Positions 39,743 to 52,051 are shown, counted from the first letter of the stretch. The stretch is DNA of 64,000 bases from Mycolicibacillus trivialis (GCF_002102395.1 NZ_LQPZ01000044.1:119956-183955), one strand, 5' to 3'. A program made the numbers and translations. Notes: generated by a model from the letters alone, not told the origin.

Positions 39743-41584
39743 GTGGCCAACGCTGATACCGGCACGCTTTCCGGCCGGTCCGTCGTGCACCGCGTCGACA
39801 GCGACATCGCCAGCCGGTTTGCTACCTGCTGTCGCGCACTGGGTGTCACCGTGCACGGTCGGCAGCGTCCGGCCGACCTGGCTGCCGCGCGGAGCGGCTT
39901 CGCTGCGCTGACCCGCATCGCCCACGACCAGTGCGACGCCTGGGTCGGTTTGGCCGCCGCGGGCGATGACTCGCCCCGGGTGCTGGAAGCGGTCTCGACG
40001 ACCGCGGAGACCGCCGGATTGCTGCAACGCGAACTCGACCTGGCGCCGGGGACGGTGACGTTCACCTACGACAGCGGGCTGTACCTGCGGTTCCGTGCCG
40101 CCGAACCCGACGACTATCACCTGGCCCACGCGGCGGCGCTCGCCGCCACCGGCGCCTTCGCCGAGGCACACCGCATCGTCACCGAGATCACCGAGCGTCG
40201 GCCGTCCTGGCGCGAAGCCCGCTGGGTGGCCGCAACCGTTCACTACCGCGCGGAGCGGTGGGCCGACGTGGTCAAGCTGCTGACCGCCATGGTCAACGAC
40301 CCGGCCCTCGACGACCTGTTCGCCCACGCGGTGAAGGTCACTCTCGGCATCAGCCTGGCCCGGCTGGGAATGCACGCCGCGGCGCTGTCCTACCTCGAAG
40401 AGCCGGACGGCCCCATCCCGGTCGCCGCCGTCGACGGCGCCCTGGCCCGCGGACTGGTGCTGCGCGTGCACGTCGACGAGGAGTCCGCCGAAGAGGTGCT
40501 GCAGGACCTGTATGCGGCCAACCCGGAGAACGAACAGGTCCAGCACGCCCTCAACGACCGGTCCTTCGGGATCGCGACCACCACCGCCGACCGCATCGAC
40601 GCTCGGACCGACCCCTGGGACCCGGCCACCGAACCCGACGAGGGCGACTTCATCGACCCGGAGGCCCAGGAGCGCAAGGCGCAACTGCTCGCCGAGGCCG
40701 AACGTGAACTCGGCGAGTTCATCGGCCTCGACGAGGTCAAGAACCAGGTGCAGCGGCTCAAGAGTTCGGTGGCGATGGGGCTGATGCGCCAGGAACGTGG
40801 GCTGGCCGTCGCGCAACGCACCCACCACCTGATCTTCGCCGGCCCGCCCGGAACCGGTAAGACCACGATCGCGCGTGTCGTGGCCAAGATCTACTGCGGA
40901 CTCGGGCTGCTCAAGAAGGAGAACGTCAAAGAGGTCCACCGCGCCGACCTGATCGGCCAGCACATCGGGGAGACCGAAGCCAAGACCAACGCCATCATCG
41001 ACAGTGCGCTCGACGGCGTGCTATTCCTCGATGAGGCCTACGCCCTGGTAGCCACCGGCGCCAAGAACGACTTCGGGCTGGTGGCGATCGACACCCTGCT
41101 GGCCCGGATGGAGAACGACCGCGACCGCCTCGTGGTGATCATCGCCGGGTACCGCGCCGACCTCGACCGGTTCCTCGACACCAACGAGGGTCTGCGCTCC
41201 CGCTTCACCCGCAGCATCGACTTCCCGTCCTACACCCCGGCCGAACTCGTCGAGATCGCCCACGTGATGGCCGAACACCGCGACAGCGTCTTCGAACAGG
41301 CCGCGCTCAACGACATGGAGAAGCTGTTCGCGGACCTGGCCGCCGGATCGACCCCCGACGCCAACGGCGTGGAGCGGCGCAGCCTCGACATCGCCGGCAA
41401 CGGCCGGTTCGTGCGTAACCTCGTCGAGCGCTCCGAGGAGGAACGCGAATACCGCCTCGACCACTCCGAACAGGCCGACACCGGCGAATTCACCGATGAG
41501 GAACTGATGACGATCACCGCCGCCGATGTCGGCTACTCGGCGGCGCCACTGCTGCGCGGCCTGGGATTGACGGTGCCCGCATGA
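39743..41584 (+). CDS. eccA3: ESX-3 AAA+ ATPase EccA3
   Basis: 613-residue cytoplasmic CbxX/CfqX-type AAA+ ATPase that assists type VII secretion, probably by acting on EspG-bound PE/PPE substrates. The N-terminal 280 residues are a TPR-like helical domain; the ATPase has Walker A FAGPPGTGKTT, Walker B GVLFLDEAYAL and the R-finger region RSRFTRSIDFPSY. GTG at 39743 is preferred because GAAAGGGCGG precedes it; an ATG at 39722 lies inside the IdeR box and would require a transcript starting upstream of the predicted -10. First gene of the operon, ATGA overlap with eccB3. Confidence 0.94.
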   Translation: MANADTGTLSGRSVVHRVDSDIASRFATCCRALGVTVHGRQRPADLAAARSGFAALTRIAHDQCDAWVGLAAAGDDSPRVLEAVSTTAETAGLLQRELDLAPGTVTFTYDSGLYLRFRAAEPDDYHLAHAAALAATGAFAEAHRIVTEITERRPSWREARWVAATVHYRAERWADVVKLLTAMVNDPALDDLFAHAVKVTLGISLARLGMHAAALSYLEEPDGPIPVAAVDGALARGLVLRVHVDEESAEEVLQDLYAANPENEQVQHALNDRSFGIATTTADRIDARTDPWDPATEPDEGDFIDPEAQERKAQLLAEAERELGEFIGLDEVKNQVQRLKSSVAMGLMRQERGLAVAQRTHHLIFAGPPGTGKTTIARVVAKIYCGLGLLKKENVKEVHRADLIGQHIGETEAKTNAIIDSALDGVLFLDEAYALVATGAKNDFGLVAIDTLLARMENDRDRLVVIIAGYRADLDRFLDTNEGLRSRFTRSIDFPSYTPAELVEIAHVMAEHRDSVFEQAALNDMEKLFADLAAGSTPDANGVERRSLDIAGNGRFVRNLVERSEEEREYRLDHSEQADTGEFTDEELMTITAADVGYSAAPLLRGLGLTVPA

Positions 41585-43152
41585 GCGACTACGACGACGA
41601 CATCGACGACGACCGCCGGTCGTTCGCTTCGCGCACCCCGGTCAACGACAACCCCGACCGGGTGGTCTACCGGCGTGGTTTCGTCACCAAACACCAGGTC
41701 AGTGGATGGCGTTTCGTGATGCGCCGCATCGCATCGGGTGTCGCCCTGCACGACGCTCGGATGCTCGTCGAGCCGCTGCGCACCCAGAGCCGGTCGGTGA
41801 TGATGGGCGCACTGATCACCATCACCGCCGTGCTGGGTTTCTTCGTGTTCTCCTTCCTCCGGCCCGGCGGCGCCCCCGGCAATGAGCCGGTGCTCGCCGA
41901 CCGGTCGACCGCCGCGCTGTACGTCCGGCTCGGCGACCAACTCCACCCGGTGCTCAACCTCACCTCGGCGCGGCTGATCGTCGGCAAGCCGGTCAGCCCT
42001 AAGACCGTGAAAACCAGTGAGCTGGACGCCATCCCACGCGGGAACCTGCTCGGGATCCCCGGTGCACCGGAACGGATGGTGCAGGCCGACGCCACCGACG
42101 CGGACTGGACCGTCTGTGACGCGGCCACCGGGTCGAGCGCCGGGGTCACCGTGATCGCGGGTACGCCGCGCACCGACGGCACCCGGGCGGACACCCTCGA
42201 CGAGAAACACGCGGTGCTGGTCGACAACGGCAACGGAACCTGGCTGTTGTGGGACGGCAAGCGCAGCCCGATCGACCTCGGTGACCGCGCCGTCACCGGT
42301 GCGCTGGGTTGGGGTGTGGACCTGCCCACCCCGCGCCCGATCGCCCACGGGCTGTTCAACGCGATCCCCGAGGCGCCGCCGCTGGCCGCCCCGCCCATCC
42401 CGGACGCCGGTCAGCCCCCGCACTATGAACTGCCCGCACCCGCGCCGATCGGCGGCGTTGTGGTCGCATACGCGGCCGACAACTCCGCGCTGTATTACGC
42501 GGTGCTGCCCGACGGGCTGCAGCCCATCTCGCCGGTGCTGGCCGCGCTGCTGCGTAACACCGACTCCTACGGGCTGGCCCAGCCGCCGCGGCTGTCGGCC
42601 GACGCGATCGCGGCGCTGCCGGTGTCGCGGATGCTCGACACCGCCCGCTACCCGGAGCAGCGGCTCGCTCCGGTCGATGCGGCCGCCGCACCGGTGACCT
42701 GCGCGCACTGGGCCAAGCCCGAGGGCGCGGCCACCAGCGACCTGTCGCTGTTGTCCGGCTCGACGCTGCCCGTGCCCGACGGCGTGCACACCGTCGACCT
42801 GGTCGGCGCCGCCGAGGGCACCGCCAGCCGCGTCGCGTTGCCTTCGGGGACCGGCTATTTCGCGCAGATCGTCGGGGCGGAACCGACCTCGCCGATCGAG
42901 GGTTCGCTCTACTGGATCTCCGACACCGGGGTGCGCTACGGAATCGACGAAGCCGCCGGCCCCGCTGGTGACTCGAAAACCGTTGAGGCACTCGGGCTGA
43001 ACCCGCCCGCGTTGCCGATCCCCTGGTCGCTGCTGACCCTGTTCGCTCCCGGCCCCGCGCTGTCCCGCGCCGATGCGCTCATCGCGCGCGACAGCGTGGC
43101 GCCCGAATCACGACCCGGCCGCACCGTGCGGGCCGCACAGGAGACCCGATGA
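41581..43152 (+). CDS. eccB3: ESX-3 membrane component EccB3
   Basis: 523 residues. A short cytoplasmic N-terminus is followed by one transmembrane helix ([20 protein letters not shown], about 74-93) and a large periplasmic domain built of the R1-R4 repeats of the family ([27 protein letters not shown]). With EccC, EccD and EccE it forms the secretion pore complex. It overlaps eccA3 and eccC3 by 4 nt at both ends. Confidence 0.95.
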   Translation: MSDYDDDIDDDRRSFASRTPVNDNPDRVVYRRGFVTKHQVSGWRFVMRRIASGVALHDARMLVEPLRTQSRSVMMGALITITAVLGFFVFSFLRPGGAPGNEPVLADRSTAALYVRLGDQLHPVLNLTSARLIVGKPVSPKTVKTSELDAIPRGNLLGIPGAPERMVQADATDADWTVCDAATGSSAGVTVIAGTPRTDGTRADTLDEKHAVLVDNGNGTWLLWDGKRSPIDLGDRAVTGALGWGVDLPTPRPIAHGLFNAIPEAPPLAAPPIPDAGQPPHYELPAPAPIGGVVVAYAADNSALYYAVLPDGLQPISPVLAALLRNTDSYGLAQPPRLSADAIAALPVSRMLDTARYPEQRLAPVDAAAAPVTCAHWAKPEGAATSDLSLLSGSTLPVPDGVHTVDLVGAAEGTASRVALPSGTGYFAQIVGAEPTSPIEGSLYWISDTGVRYGIDEAAGPAGDSKTVEALGLNPPALPIPWSLLTLFAPGPALSRADALIARDSVAPESRPGRTVRAAQETR

Positions 43153-46100
43153 GCCGTCTGATCTTCGAGGCCCGCCGGCGGGTGCCGCCCCCGGCGACCC
43201 GCAAGGGCACCATCGCCATCGAACCGCCCCCGGAACTGCCCCGGGTCATTCCGGCGACGATGCTGCAGCGCGCTCTGCCGGTGCTCATCATCCTGCTGGT
43301 GGTGGGCGCGATCGTGGCGATCGTGGCCACCGGTATCCGGATGATCTCTCCGCTGGTGCTGTTCTTCCCGCTGGTGCTGCTCTTCGCGGCGACCGGCTTC
43401 TTCCGCGGCGGCAACCAGAAGAACCGGGTCGCGGCCGTCGACGCCGAGCGTGCGGACTATCTGCGCTACCTCTCGGTGGTCCGCGACAACATCCGCGGAC
43501 AGGCCGCCCAGCAGCGCACCCGCCTGGAGTGGTCCCACCCGGAGCCGGACACCCTGGCTGCCGTCGCAGGCACCCGCCGCCAGTGGGAGCGTGACCCACG
43601 AGACGACGACTTCCTGGTGCTGCGAACGGGTCTGCACGATGTGGCGCTGGACACTCAGTTGCGGGTGCAGGACACCGTCGACGAGATCGACCTCGAACCC
43701 GTGTCGCACAGCGCGCTGCGCAGCCTGCTGGAGACCCAGAGCATCGTGCGCGACGCTCCGGTCGGGCTGACCCTCGGCCGGATGTCGCAGATCACCGTCG
43801 TCACCGACGCCGCGGGCGACCCGGACGCCCAGGCCGAGGAGGTGCGCGCCGTGTTGCGCGCCTGGATGGCGCAGGCGATCACCTGGCACGACCCGACCGT
43901 GCTCGGCGTGGCTCTGGCAACCCCGGACCTGGAGAACTCCGCCTGGGCCTGGTTGAAATGGCTGCCGCACGTCGACATTCCCGGCCAGATCGACGGTGTC
44001 GGTTCGGCACGCGCCCTGTGGTCCGACGCTGGGGACCTGGTGCTCGGGCTGCAGCCGGTGCTCGCCGAGCGCCCGGCCTTCACCGGAGAACCGGCCGACG
44101 CACTGCGCCACCTGCTGGTCGTGGTCGATGATCCGGACTTCGACGTCAAGGCCTCTCCGCTGGGGGTCGGCCGTGCCGGCGTCACCGTCATCCACCGCAC
44201 CGCGACCGCGCCGCACCGCGAGCAGTACCCGGATCCCGAGCGGCCGATTCTGCGGGTCGTCGACGGCCGGCTGGAGCTCTGGGGGACCGGCGGTTGGCAG
44301 GCGTTCGTCGACGCGGCCGACCGGTTGGCGGTAGATGACGCGGCTCACCTGGCCCGCCGGTTGTCGCGCTGGGACTCCAACCCGACACACGTCGGCCTAC
44401 AGTCGGCCGCGACCCGGGGTGCGACGTTCACCACGCTGCTGGACATCCCGGATGCCACCCAACTCGACGTGCCCGCCCTGTGGGCGCCGCGCCGGCGCGA
44501 AGACGAGCTGCGGGTGCCGATCGGTGTCACCGCCACCGGTGAACCGTTGTTCTTCGACTTGAAGGACGAGGCCGAAGGCGGCATGGGGCCGCACGGCCTG
44601 ATGATCGGGATGACCGGGTCGGGTAAATCCCAGACCCTGATGTCCATTCTGTTGTCGCTGTTGACGACCCACTCGGCTGAGCGGCTGATCGTCATCTACG
44701 CCGACTTCAAGGGTGAGGCCGGCGCGGACATCTTCCGGGACTTCCCGCAGGTCGTCGCCGTCATCTCGAACATGGCCGAGAAGAAGTCGCTGGCGGACCG
44801 CTTCGCCGACACCCTGCGCGGTGAGGTGGCCCGGCGTGAGTTGCTGCTGCGCGAAGCGGGCCGGACGGTGCAGGGCAGCACGTTCAACTCGGTCGCCGAG
44901 TACGAGACGGCGATCGCCGAACGGGGTCTGAGCGGGCCCGAATTCCCGTCCATCCCCACGCTGTTCGTCGTCGCCGACGAGTTCAGCCTGATGCTGGCCG
45001 ACCACCCTGAGTACGCCGAGCTGTTCGACTACGTGGCGCGCAAGGGCCGCTCGTTCCGCATTCACATCCTGTTCGCCTCGCAGACACTCGACGTCGGCAA
45101 GATCAAGGACATCGACAAGAACACCTCCTACCGCATCGGTCTCAAGGTCGCGAGCCCGTCGGTGTCGCGTCAGATCATCGGTGTGGAGGACGCCTACCAC
45201 ATCGAATCGGGCAAGGAGCACAAAGGCGTCGGGTTCCTGGTGCCCGCGCCCGGTGCCGCGCCGATCAAGTTCCGCAGCACGTATGTCGACGGCATCTACG
45301 ACCCGCCCCGGTCGGCCAGGACCGTTGTGGTGCACTCCGATCCGCGCCCGAAGCTGTTCACCGCAGGGCGGGTGGAGCCGGACCACGACACGGTGGTCGT
45401 CGGCGACCAGCACGACGAGCCGATCGGCCCGCCGCGCAAGCTGATCACCACGATCGGCGACCAGTTGGCGACCTACGGGCCGCGGGCGCCGCAATTGTGG
45501 CTGCCGCCGCTGGACACGGAGATCCCGCTGGAGGGTCTGCTGGCGCGCAGCGGCGTCGGGCAGAGCACGCTGCGCTGGCCGCTCGCCGAGATCGACAAGC
45601 CGTTCGAGATGCGGCGCGACCCGCTGGTCTTCGACGCTGCGTCGGCCGCCGGCAACATCGTCATCCACGGCGGGCCCAAGTCCGGTAAATCGACAGCGCT
45701 GCAGACGTTCATGCTGTCGGCAGCCAGCCTGCACTCGCCGCGCGAAGTCACGTTCTACTGCCTGGACTACGGCGGCGGGAAACTGCGTGAGTTGGAGGAT
45801 CTGGCCCACGTCGGCAGCGTCGCGTCGGGGCTGGAACCCGAACGCATCCGGCGTACGTTCGGCGAGATCGAACAGCTGCTGCTGTCCCGACAGCACCGTC
45901 AGGCATTCCGGCGCACCAACGGCAACTCGGGTGGCTTCGAGGACGGTTTCGGCGAGGTCTTCCTGGTCGTCGACAACCTGTACGCGTTCAGTCGGGACAA
46001 CACCGACCAGTTCAACACCCGTAACCCGTTGCTGGCCAAGGTGACCGAACTGGCCAACACCGGGCTGGCCTACGGCATCCATGTGGTGATCACCACGCCG

Positions 46101-47135
46101 AACTGGCTTGAGGTGCCGTTGGCGATGCGGGACGGCCTCGGCCTGCGGTTGGAACTGAAGCTCCACGACCCGCGCGACAGCAACGTCCGGGTGCCCGGTG
46201 CGCTGCGCCGGCCTGCCGAGTCGGTGCCGGCCGACCAACCGGGTCGCGGCCTGACGATGGCGGCCGAGCACTTCCTCGTCGCAGCACCGGATCTCGGTCA
46301 GATCTCCTCGATCAACGCGCGGTACCCCGGCGTCAGCGCACCGCCGGTGCGACTGCTGCCGACCGACCTGGCGCCGGAGTCGCTGCGACCCCTGTGGACC
46401 GGCGGCGAACGCATCACCATCGGCCAGCGCGAAGAAGACCTCGCTCCGGTCGAGCTCGACTTCGCCGACAACCCGTTGGTGATGGTGCTCGGCGACAGCA
46501 AGTCCGGCAAGACGACACTGTTGCGTCACCTGATCCGGACCATTCGGGACCACTCGACCTCGGACCGCGTGGCGTTCACCGTGCTGGACCGACGTCTGCA
46601 CCTGGTCGACGAACCGCTGTTCCCGGAGAACGAGTACACCGCCAACATCGACCGGATCATCCCGGCGATGCTGGGGCTGTCCGCCCTCATCGAACAGCGT
46701 CGCCCCCCGGCGGGGTTGCCGCCGGAACAGTTGGCGCGCTGGAGCTTCCAGGGCCATACCCACTACCTGATCATCGACGACGTCGACCAGATCCCGGACG
46801 GGCCGGCCATGACCGGCCCCTACGCCGGACAGCGGCCGTGGACCAACCTCATCGGGCTGCTCTCGGAAGCCGGTGACCTGGGGCTGCGGGTCATCGTCAC
46901 CGCTCGGGCCAGCGGCTCCGGGCACGCGCTGATGACCAACCCGCTGCTGCGCCGACTCAACGACTTGCAGGCGGTCACGCTGATGCTCTCCGGTAACCCC
47001 ACCGACGGTGGCAAGGTACGCGGGCAGCGCTTCAGCCGCATGCCCGCGGGCCGGGCCATGTTGCTCGCCGACAGCGACACCCCGACCTTCCTGCAACTGG
47101 TCAACCCGATGGTCACCGAACGGGTGACCGGGTGA
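43149..47135 (+). CDS. eccC3: ESX-3 FtsK/SpoIIIE ATPase EccC3
   Basis: 1328-residue motor ATPase, fused in one chain. Two membrane helices at about 38-58 and 65-84 precede three ATPase domains: Walker [10 protein letters not shown] near 486 with Walker B LFVVADEF; Walker [10 protein letters not shown] near 841 with a degenerate Walker B FLVVDNLY; Walker [10 protein letters not shown] near 1115 with HYLIIDDVD. Only the first domain has the canonical acidic pair, as known for EccC proteins, where domains 2 and 3 bind EsxB-type signals. A 34-nt gap with an AAAGGAG ribosome site follows before PE5. Confidence 0.96.
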   Translation: MSRLIFEARRRVPPPATRKGTIAIEPPPELPRVIPATMLQRALPVLIILLVVGAIVAIVATGIRMISPLVLFFPLVLLFAATGFFRGGNQKNRVAAVDAERADYLRYLSVVRDNIRGQAAQQRTRLEWSHPEPDTLAAVAGTRRQWERDPRDDDFLVLRTGLHDVALDTQLRVQDTVDEIDLEPVSHSALRSLLETQSIVRDAPVGLTLGRMSQITVVTDAAGDPDAQAEEVRAVLRAWMAQAITWHDPTVLGVALATPDLENSAWAWLKWLPHVDIPGQIDGVGSARALWSDAGDLVLGLQPVLAERPAFTGEPADALRHLLVVVDDPDFDVKASPLGVGRAGVTVIHRTATAPHREQYPDPERPILRVVDGRLELWGTGGWQAFVDAADRLAVDDAAHLARRLSRWDSNPTHVGLQSAATRGATFTTLLDIPDATQLDVPALWAPRRREDELRVPIGVTATGEPLFFDLKDEAEGGMGPHGLMIGMTGSGKSQTLMSILLSLLTTHSAERLIVIYADFKGEAGADIFRDFPQVVAVISNMAEKKSLADRFADTLRGEVARRELLLREAGRTVQGSTFNSVAEYETAIAERGLSGPEFPSIPTLFVVADEFSLMLADHPEYAELFDYVARKGRSFRIHILFASQTLDVGKIKDIDKNTSYRIGLKVASPSVSRQIIGVEDAYHIESGKEHKGVGFLVPAPGAAPIKFRSTYVDGIYDPPRSARTVVVHSDPRPKLFTAGRVEPDHDTVVVGDQHDEPIGPPRKLITTIGDQLATYGPRAPQLWLPPLDTEIPLEGLLARSGVGQSTLRWPLAEIDKPFEMRRDPLVFDAASAAGNIVIHGGPKSGKSTALQTFMLSAASLHSPREVTFYCLDYGGGKLRELEDLAHVGSVASGLEPERIRRTFGEIEQLLLSRQHRQAFRRTNGNSGGFEDGFGEVFLVVDNLYAFSRDNTDQFNTRNPLLAKVTELANTGLAYGIHVVITTPNWLEVPLAMRDGLGLRLELKLHDPRDSNVRVPGALRRPAESVPADQPGRGLTMAAEHFLVAAPDLGQISSINARYPGVSAPPVRLLPTDLAPESLRPLWTGGERITIGQREEDLAPVELDFADNPLVMVLGDSKSGKTTLLRHLIRTIRDHSTSDRVAFTVLDRRLHLVDEPLFPENEYTANIDRIIPAMLGLSALIEQRRPPAGLPPEQLARWSFQGHTHYLIIDDVDQIPDGPAMTGPYAGQRPWTNLIGLLSEAGDLGLRVIVTARASGSGHALMTNPLLRRLNDLQAVTLMLSGNPTDGGKVRGQRFSRMPAGRAMLLADSDTPTFLQLVNPMVTERVTG

Positions 47136-47169
47136 CATCCGACCCAACCGATCGAAAGGAGCAGAACCG

Positions 47170-47478
47170 ATGACACTTCGCGTCGTCCCCGAGGGCTTGG
47201 AGGCGGCCAGCGCCGCCGTTGAGGCGCTCACCGCCCGACTGGCGGCCGCCCACGCCGCCGCTGCCCCGGCGATCACCGCGGTGATCCCGCCGGCCGCCGA
47301 CCCGGTGTCGCTGCAGACCGCGGCCGGGTTCAGCGCCCAGGGCAGCGAGCACGCCGCGATCGCCGCGCAGGGCGTCGAAGAGCTCGGCCGGGCCGGCATC
47401 GGCGTCGGCGAATCGGGCATCAGCTACGCCACCGGCGACGCCGCGGCGGCCGCCACCTACGGGATCGCCGGGGCCTGA
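47170..47478 (+). CDS. PE5: PE family protein PE5
   Basis: 102 residues, a bare PE domain with no PGRS extension: two helices, the PE-type start [18 protein letters not shown] (PE at residues 8-9 region) and a C-terminal type VII secretion motif YATGD (Y-x3-D). It forms the dimer with PPE4 and is exported by ESX-3, contributing to siderophore-iron use. AAAGGAG precedes the ATG. The length equals that recalled for Rv0285. Confidence 0.95.
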   Translation: MTLRVVPEGLEAASAAVEALTARLAAAHAAAAPAITAVIPPAADPVSLQTAAGFSAQGSEHAAIAAQGVEELGRAGIGVGESGISYATGDAAAAATYGIAGA

Positions 47479-47481
47479 TCG

Positions 47482-49026
47482 ATGCCTGTCGGTCCCGTCT
47501 GGATGGCGTCCCCGCCGGAGGTGTGGTCGGCGCTGCTGTCGGCCGGCCCCGGCCCGGGGCCGCTGCTGGCGTCGGCCGCCGCCTGGTCGTCGCTGAGCGC
47601 CGAATACGCGGATGCCGCTGCGGAGATCACCGCAACGGTCGCCGCGGTGCAATCCGGCGCCTGGCAGGGACCGAGCGCGATGGCTTACGGAGCGGCGCAC
47701 CTGCCGTTCGTGGCCTGGCTGACCCAGGCCGGCGCCAATGCTGCGGTGACCGCTGCCGAACAGCAGGTGGCGGCGGGTTCCTACACCGCGGCGCTGGCGA
47801 TGATGCCGACGCTGCCGGAGTTGGCCGCCAACCACGCCATCCACGGCGTGCTGGTCGCCACCAACTTCTTCGGGATCAACACCATCCCGATCGCGCTCAA
47901 CGAGGCCGACTACATCCGGATGTGGATCCAGGCCGCGGTCGCCATGAGCACCTACCAGGTCACCTCGACCACGGCGATGGCTTCCACACCGCGATCGGTG
48001 CCCGCGCCGTTCGTGCTGACTCCCGGCGCGGAGGCCGCCGAGGCGGGCGCGAGCCTGATGTCCACCCAGGCGGCATCCCAAGCCGCGCAGTCGCGCTCCG
48101 CGCTGACCAACTCCAACGGCATCGCCGACACACTGTTCGCCAAGAACCCGCTGGACTGGTACATGGACATGATCAAGGGCATGTACCAGCCGATCATCGA
48201 TCTGTTCACAGATCCCAACGCGCTGTGGACGTTCCTGCTCAACCCGTTTGCGAACCCGGCGCTGCTGTTCCTGCTCGCCTACCAGGTGTTCTTCAACCTG
48301 GTCGGCTGGCCGACGTGGGCGATGATCCTGAGCGCGCCGCTGGTACTCCCGCTGGTGCTGGGCCTGGCGCTGGGTATCGGCACGCAGCTGCAGCCGGTGG
48401 GAGTCGAGGCGCCGGCCGACGAGACTCCGGCCGACCAGCCGGAGCTCCGGGATGAGATGACGCCCCGACAGGAGAACCCGCCGCTGCCGGTCACCCCGGC
48501 GCCCGCGGCCGCGGCAGCCGCTGCGGCCGCACCGGCCGCGCCGGCTGCCCCCGCCGCCCCCGCGACGGCCGTCCCGGTCACCGGCGCCGAGGCGGTCGGC
48601 TACGTCGTCCGCGGCGAGGACTGGGGCCCTGCGGTCGGTCCGACCATCACCGACCGGTCCGGCGCCAAGGCGCCTGCGGCCCGGATCCCGGCCGCCGCCG
48701 CCGGCGTGCGGGCGATGAACCGGGAGCAGGCCCGTGCCCGCCGCCGTCAGCGCAGGCAGATGAAGGACTTCGCCGACGAATACATGGACATGAACGCCGA
48801 CACCGGTGGACCGGAACCGACGTCAACGGCGTCGCAGCGCGGGTCCGGCCGGCTGGGCTTCACCGGCACAGCCGTGAAGACCGATGTCGCACCGGCTACC
48901 GGGTTGACCACGCTGCAAGCCGACGAGTTCGGCAACGGCCCGGCGACTCCGATGATGCCCGGAACCTGGGGGCCCGACGGCCCCCACGACCACGTCGATC
49001 CATCAGAAGGGGGCGAACAGCACTGA
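47482..49026 (+). CDS. PPE4: PPE family protein PPE4
   Basis: 514 residues. The PPE motif lies in MASPPEVW (residues 8-15), followed by the WxG-type GAWQGPSA hairpin; the helical PPE domain ends near 175. The C-terminal part has two hydrophobic segments (near 250-300), then an Ala/Pro-rich linker with homopolymeric Ala near residues 335-355, and a basic [13 protein letters not shown] segment. It begins 3 nt after PE5 and is recognised by EspG3. Confidence 0.94.
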   Translation: MPVGPVWMASPPEVWSALLSAGPGPGPLLASAAAWSSLSAEYADAAAEITATVAAVQSGAWQGPSAMAYGAAHLPFVAWLTQAGANAAVTAAEQQVAAGSYTAALAMMPTLPELAANHAIHGVLVATNFFGINTIPIALNEADYIRMWIQAAVAMSTYQVTSTTAMASTPRSVPAPFVLTPGAEAAEAGASLMSTQAASQAAQSRSALTNSNGIADTLFAKNPLDWYMDMIKGMYQPIIDLFTDPNALWTFLLNPFANPALLFLLAYQVFFNLVGWPTWAMILSAPLVLPLVLGLALGIGTQLQPVGVEAPADETPADQPELRDEMTPRQENPPLPVTPAPAAAAAAAAAPAAPAAPAAPATAVPVTGAEAVGYVVRGEDWGPAVGPTITDRSGAKAPAARIPAAAAGVRAMNREQARARRRQRRQMKDFADEYMDMNADTGGPEPTSTASQRGSGRLGFTGTAVKTDVAPATGLTTLQADEFGNGPATPMMPGTWGPDGPHDHVDPSEGGEQH

Positions 49027-49090
49027 CCGACCCGATATCGCCCAACACGACAATCGCACCACCACAACAGAGTTCGAGAAAGGAAACACC

Positions 49091-49390
49091 ATGAGTCTTC
49101 TGGACGCACACATTCCGCAGCTGGTCGCCTCCGAGTCGGCGTTCGGCGCCAAGACCGCGCTGATGCGCAGCACGATCGCGCAGGCCGAGCAGTCGGCGCT
49201 GTCATCGCAGGCTTTCCACCAGGGCGAGGGGTCGGCCGCCTTCCAGGCCGCGCACCTGCGTTTCGTGGAGGCGGCGACCAAGGTCAACTCCCTGCTGGAC
49301 ATCGCCCAGGCCAACCTCGGTGAGGCCGGCACCACCTACGTGGCCGCCGACGCCGCAGCCGCTGCCGCCTACACCGGCGGCGGCGCCTAA
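49091..49390 (+). CDS. esxG: ESX-3 substrate EsxG
   Basis: 99-residue helical-hairpin protein, partner of EsxH. The turn reads [10 protein letters not shown] instead of W-x-G, as in M. tuberculosis EsxG, and the C-terminal secretion signal is YVAAD (Y-x3-D). The heterodimer is exported by ESX-3 and is needed for mycobactin-dependent iron acquisition. GAAAGGAAAC precedes the ATG, suggesting strong translation, as expected of a secreted bulk substrate. Confidence 0.96.
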   Translation: MSLLDAHIPQLVASESAFGAKTALMRSTIAQAEQSALSSQAFHQGEGSAAFQAAHLRFVEAATKVNSLLDIAQANLGEAGTTYVAADAAAAAAYTGGGA

Positions 49391-49425
49391 CCCACCCGAC
49401 CTCCCGTCACCGAAAGGAACGACTG

Positions 49426-49713
49426 ATGTCTCAGATCATGTACAACTACCCGGCGATGCTCGGGCACGCCGGCGAGATGACCGGCTACGCGGGCACGCTG
49501 CAGGCCGTCGGCACCGACATCGCCACCGAGCAGGCGGCGCTGCGCGGTGCCTGGCAGGGTGACACCGGGCTGACCTACCAGGCGTGGCAGGCCCAGTGGA
49601 ACACCGCGATGGAAGAGCTGATCCGCGCCTACCACGCGATGGCCGGCACCCACGAGGCCAACACGTTGGCCATGCTGGGCCGCGACCAGGCGCAAGCGGC
49701 CAAGTGGGGCTAA
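49426..49713 (+). CDS. esxH: ESX-3 substrate EsxH (TB10.4)
   Basis: 95-residue WXG100 protein with the motif WQG at residues 43-45. The zinc-site residues known for M. tuberculosis EsxH, His14, His70, His76 and Glu77, are all present at the same numbers, so the zinc-binding surface is conserved. GAAAGGAACG precedes the ATG; 35 nt follow esxG. Confidence 0.96.
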   Translation: MSQIMYNYPAMLGHAGEMTGYAGTLQAVGTDIATEQAALRGAWQGDTGLTYQAWQAQWNTAMEELIRAYHAMAGTHEANTLAMLGRDQAQAAKWG

Positions 49714-49719
49714 CGAGCA

Positions 49720-50568
49720 GTGCGACCCAACGCGGTTGAGCTGACGGTCGACCAGGCATGGTACATCGCCGAAACCATTGGCGCGGGGACGTTCCCGTGG
49801 GTTTTGGCGATCACCACGCCGTACCAGGACGCCGGCGAACGGTCGGCGTTCCTGGCCGACCAAGCTCATGAACTCGACCAGCTGGGGCTGCTGGCACCCG
49901 ACGGTGCCGTCAACCCGGCGGTAGCCGAGTGGATCCGGGCGGTGTGCTTCCCGGACCGCTGGCTGGACCTTCGCTACGTCGGTCCCTCCTCCAATCCGGA
50001 GGAGCTCCTGCGTGGGATCGTGGCGCGACGCGGCCGCCAGACGGTGGTCGCGTTGCGCAACGCCCAGCTGGTCACGTTCACCGCGATGGACATCAACGAC
50101 CCGAGGGACCTGGCGCCGGTCCTCGGTGCCGGCCTGACCGGACGGCCACCGGCCCGGTTCCCCGAGTTCGCCATGCCGGCCCGGGTGGGGGCGCGCGCCG
50201 ACGAACGGCTGCGCGCCGGCACTCCGCTACCGGAAGTCCTGGAGTACCTGGGCATCCCGCGCGCGGCCCGCCCGGTCGTGGAATCGGTGTTCTCCGGACC
50301 CCGCAGCTACGTCGAGATCGTCGCCGGGCAGCGCCACGACGGTCGCCACGACACCACCGAGGTCGGGATGAGCATCGTCGACACCACCGCCGGACGGGTG
50401 CTGGTCAGCCCGTCCCGGGCTTTCGACGGGGAATGGGTCTCCACGTTCAGCCCCGGCACCCCGCTGGCGATCGCCACCGCGGTCGACGCCCTCACCGACC
50501 TGCTCCCGGACGGTCGATGGTTCCCCGAGGTTCGCCTCGCCCGAGATTTCTCCGTACAGCACACCTGA
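49720..50568 (+). CDS. espG3: ESX-3 PE/PPE chaperone EspG3
   Basis: 282-residue cytosolic chaperone that binds the helical tip of PPE proteins and keeps the PE-PPE dimer soluble. Segments matching the family are [54 protein letters not shown] and [18 protein letters not shown]. The GTG at 49720 lies 6 nt after the esxH stop with no good ribosome site, so reinitiation is likely. It is 13 residues shorter than recalled for Rv0289, the difference lying in the loop after LLRGIVARR. Confidence 0.93.
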   Translation: MRPNAVELTVDQAWYIAETIGAGTFPWVLAITTPYQDAGERSAFLADQAHELDQLGLLAPDGAVNPAVAEWIRAVCFPDRWLDLRYVGPSSNPEELLRGIVARRGRQTVVALRNAQLVTFTAMDINDPRDLAPVLGAGLTGRPPARFPEFAMPARVGARADERLRAGTPLPEVLEYLGIPRAARPVVESVFSGPRSYVEIVAGQRHDGRHDTTEVGMSIVDTTAGRVLVSPSRAFDGEWVSTFSPGTPLAIATAVDALTDLLPDGRWFPEVRLARDFSVQHT

Positions 50569-50629
50569 CCGCTGCCCGTCCCGACGTTTGTCACCGGCCG
50601 ACACCGGCCCCGCAGAGAAGAGATAACCC

Positions 50630-52051
50630 ATGACCGACACCTCGGTGTTGCCCGACGTTGTCATGCCGATCGTTCGGGTCGCCGTGCTCTCCGAGAGCCG
50701 GCTGACCGAGATGGCGCTGCCCGCTGAACTGCCACTGCGCGAGATCCTGCCCGCGGTCCAGCAACTCGTGGCACCCACCGGCGACGACGCGGACGACCAC
50801 ACCGCCGCCCGGCTCAGCCTCGCGCCGGTCGGCGGAGCTCCGTTCAGCCTCGACGCCACACTGGACACGGTCGGCGTGGTCGACGGTGACCTGCTCGCCC
50901 TGCAACCGGTCCCGGCCGGTCCGCCTGCACCCGGCATCGTCGAGGACATCGCCGACGCGGCGGTGATCTTCTCCGCGTCCCGGACCAGCCCGTGGAAGAC
51001 CACGCACATCCAGCGCGGTGCGCTGGGCGCGGTGATCGCGGTGGTGCTCGCCGCGACCGGATTGGCCGTCGCCTACCAGGCCGTCACCGGGGATCTCGGT
51101 GGGCTGTTCGGCGCCGGAGCGCTCGCCCTGCTGACCGCGGGTGCGGCACTGGTCGGCCGGGCTCGCTCCGGCCGGGTCGCCCTGGCGCTTTCGGTCACTG
51201 CGCTGGCACCTATTGCGGCGGCCTGCATCCTGGCGGTCCCCGGCGTGTTCGGCCCGGCGCATCTGGTGTTCGGGGCCGCGGGAGCACTGGCCTGGTCACT
51301 GATCAGCCTGATCGTCCCGCGCCGCGACCAGCCCCGCGCCGTCGCCTTCTTCACGGCCAGCTCCGTAGTGGCGTCGGGTGTGCTGCTGGCGGCCGGCGCC
51401 GCCATGCTGTGGGACCTGCCGATCGCCAGCCTGGGCTGCGGGTTGATCGCCCTGTCGCTGATCGTGACCATTTCCGCGCCGCAGTTCTCCGCGCTGTGCG
51501 CACGGCTGCCGTTGCCGGTCATCCCCGCGCCCGGTGACCCCACACCGGCCCCGCCGTCGCAGCGCCTGCTGAAAGACCTGCCGCGCCGGGTGCGGACCAG
51601 CGACTCGCACCAGAGCGGTTTCGTCGCCGGCGCGGTGCTGCTCAGTGTGCTCGGTTCGGTCGCCGTGGCGGCCACGCCCGACACCGTTCCCGGGTGGGGT
51701 TGGTACCTGGTGGGAGCCACCGCCGCCGCCAGCGTGCTGCGCGCCCGGGTATGGGACTCCGCCGCCTGCAAGGCGTGGCTGCTGGCCCAGCCCTACCTGC
51801 TGGGCACCGCGCTGCTGGTGATCTACGCCGCCACCGGCTTTTTCACCGCCGCGTCGTTCGTGCTGTTGGCCGTCGCGGTCCTGGCCCTGGCCTGGGCGGT
51901 GGTCGCGCTCAACCCGGTGATCGCCGAGCCGGAAAGCTACTCGCTGCCGATGCGCCGAATCCTCGGGTTCATCGCCTCCGGTCTGGATGCCTCACTCATC
52001 CCGGTGATGGCCTACCTGGTCGGGTTGTTCTCTTGGATCCTCGATCGATGA
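50630..52051 (+). CDS. eccD3: ESX-3 membrane pore component EccD3
   Basis: 473 residues: an N-terminal ubiquitin-like cytoplasmic domain (about 1-90, ending VDGDLLALQPVP), a linker to residue 120, and about 11 membrane helices to the C-terminus. EccD dimers form the bulk of the ESX membrane barrel. The ATG at 50630 follows AGAAGAGAT. Stop and mycP3 start overlap in ATGA. Confidence 0.94.
   Translation: MTDTSVLPDVVMPIVRVAVLSESRLTEMALPAELPLREILPAVQQLVAPTGDDADDHTAARLSLAPVGGAPFSLDATLDTVGVVDGDLLALQPVPAGPPAPGIVEDIADAAVIFSASRTSPWKTTHIQRGALGAVIAVVLAATGLAVAYQAVTGDLGGLFGAGALALLTAGAALVGRARSGRVALALSVTALAPIAAACILAVPGVFGPAHLVFGAAGALAWSLISLIVPRRDQPRAVAFFTASSVVASGVLLAAGAAMLWDLPIASLGCGLIALSLIVTISAPQFSALCARLPLPVIPAPGDPTPAPPSQRLLKDLPRRVRTSDSHQSGFVAGAVLLSVLGSVAVAATPDTVPGWGWYLVGATAAASVLRARVWDSAACKAWLLAQPYLLGTALLVIYAATGFFTAASFVLLAVAVLALAWAVVALNPVIAEPESYSLPMRRILGFIASGLDASLIPVMAYLVGLFSWILDR

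Noticed and set aside
45961..46830. Degenerate Walker B in EccC3 domains 2 and 3
   Set aside because: This is normal for EccC proteins, so it is not reported as a defect.
49091..49390. EsxG lacking W-x-G
   Set aside because: M. tuberculosis EsxG also has an HQG turn; not unusual.
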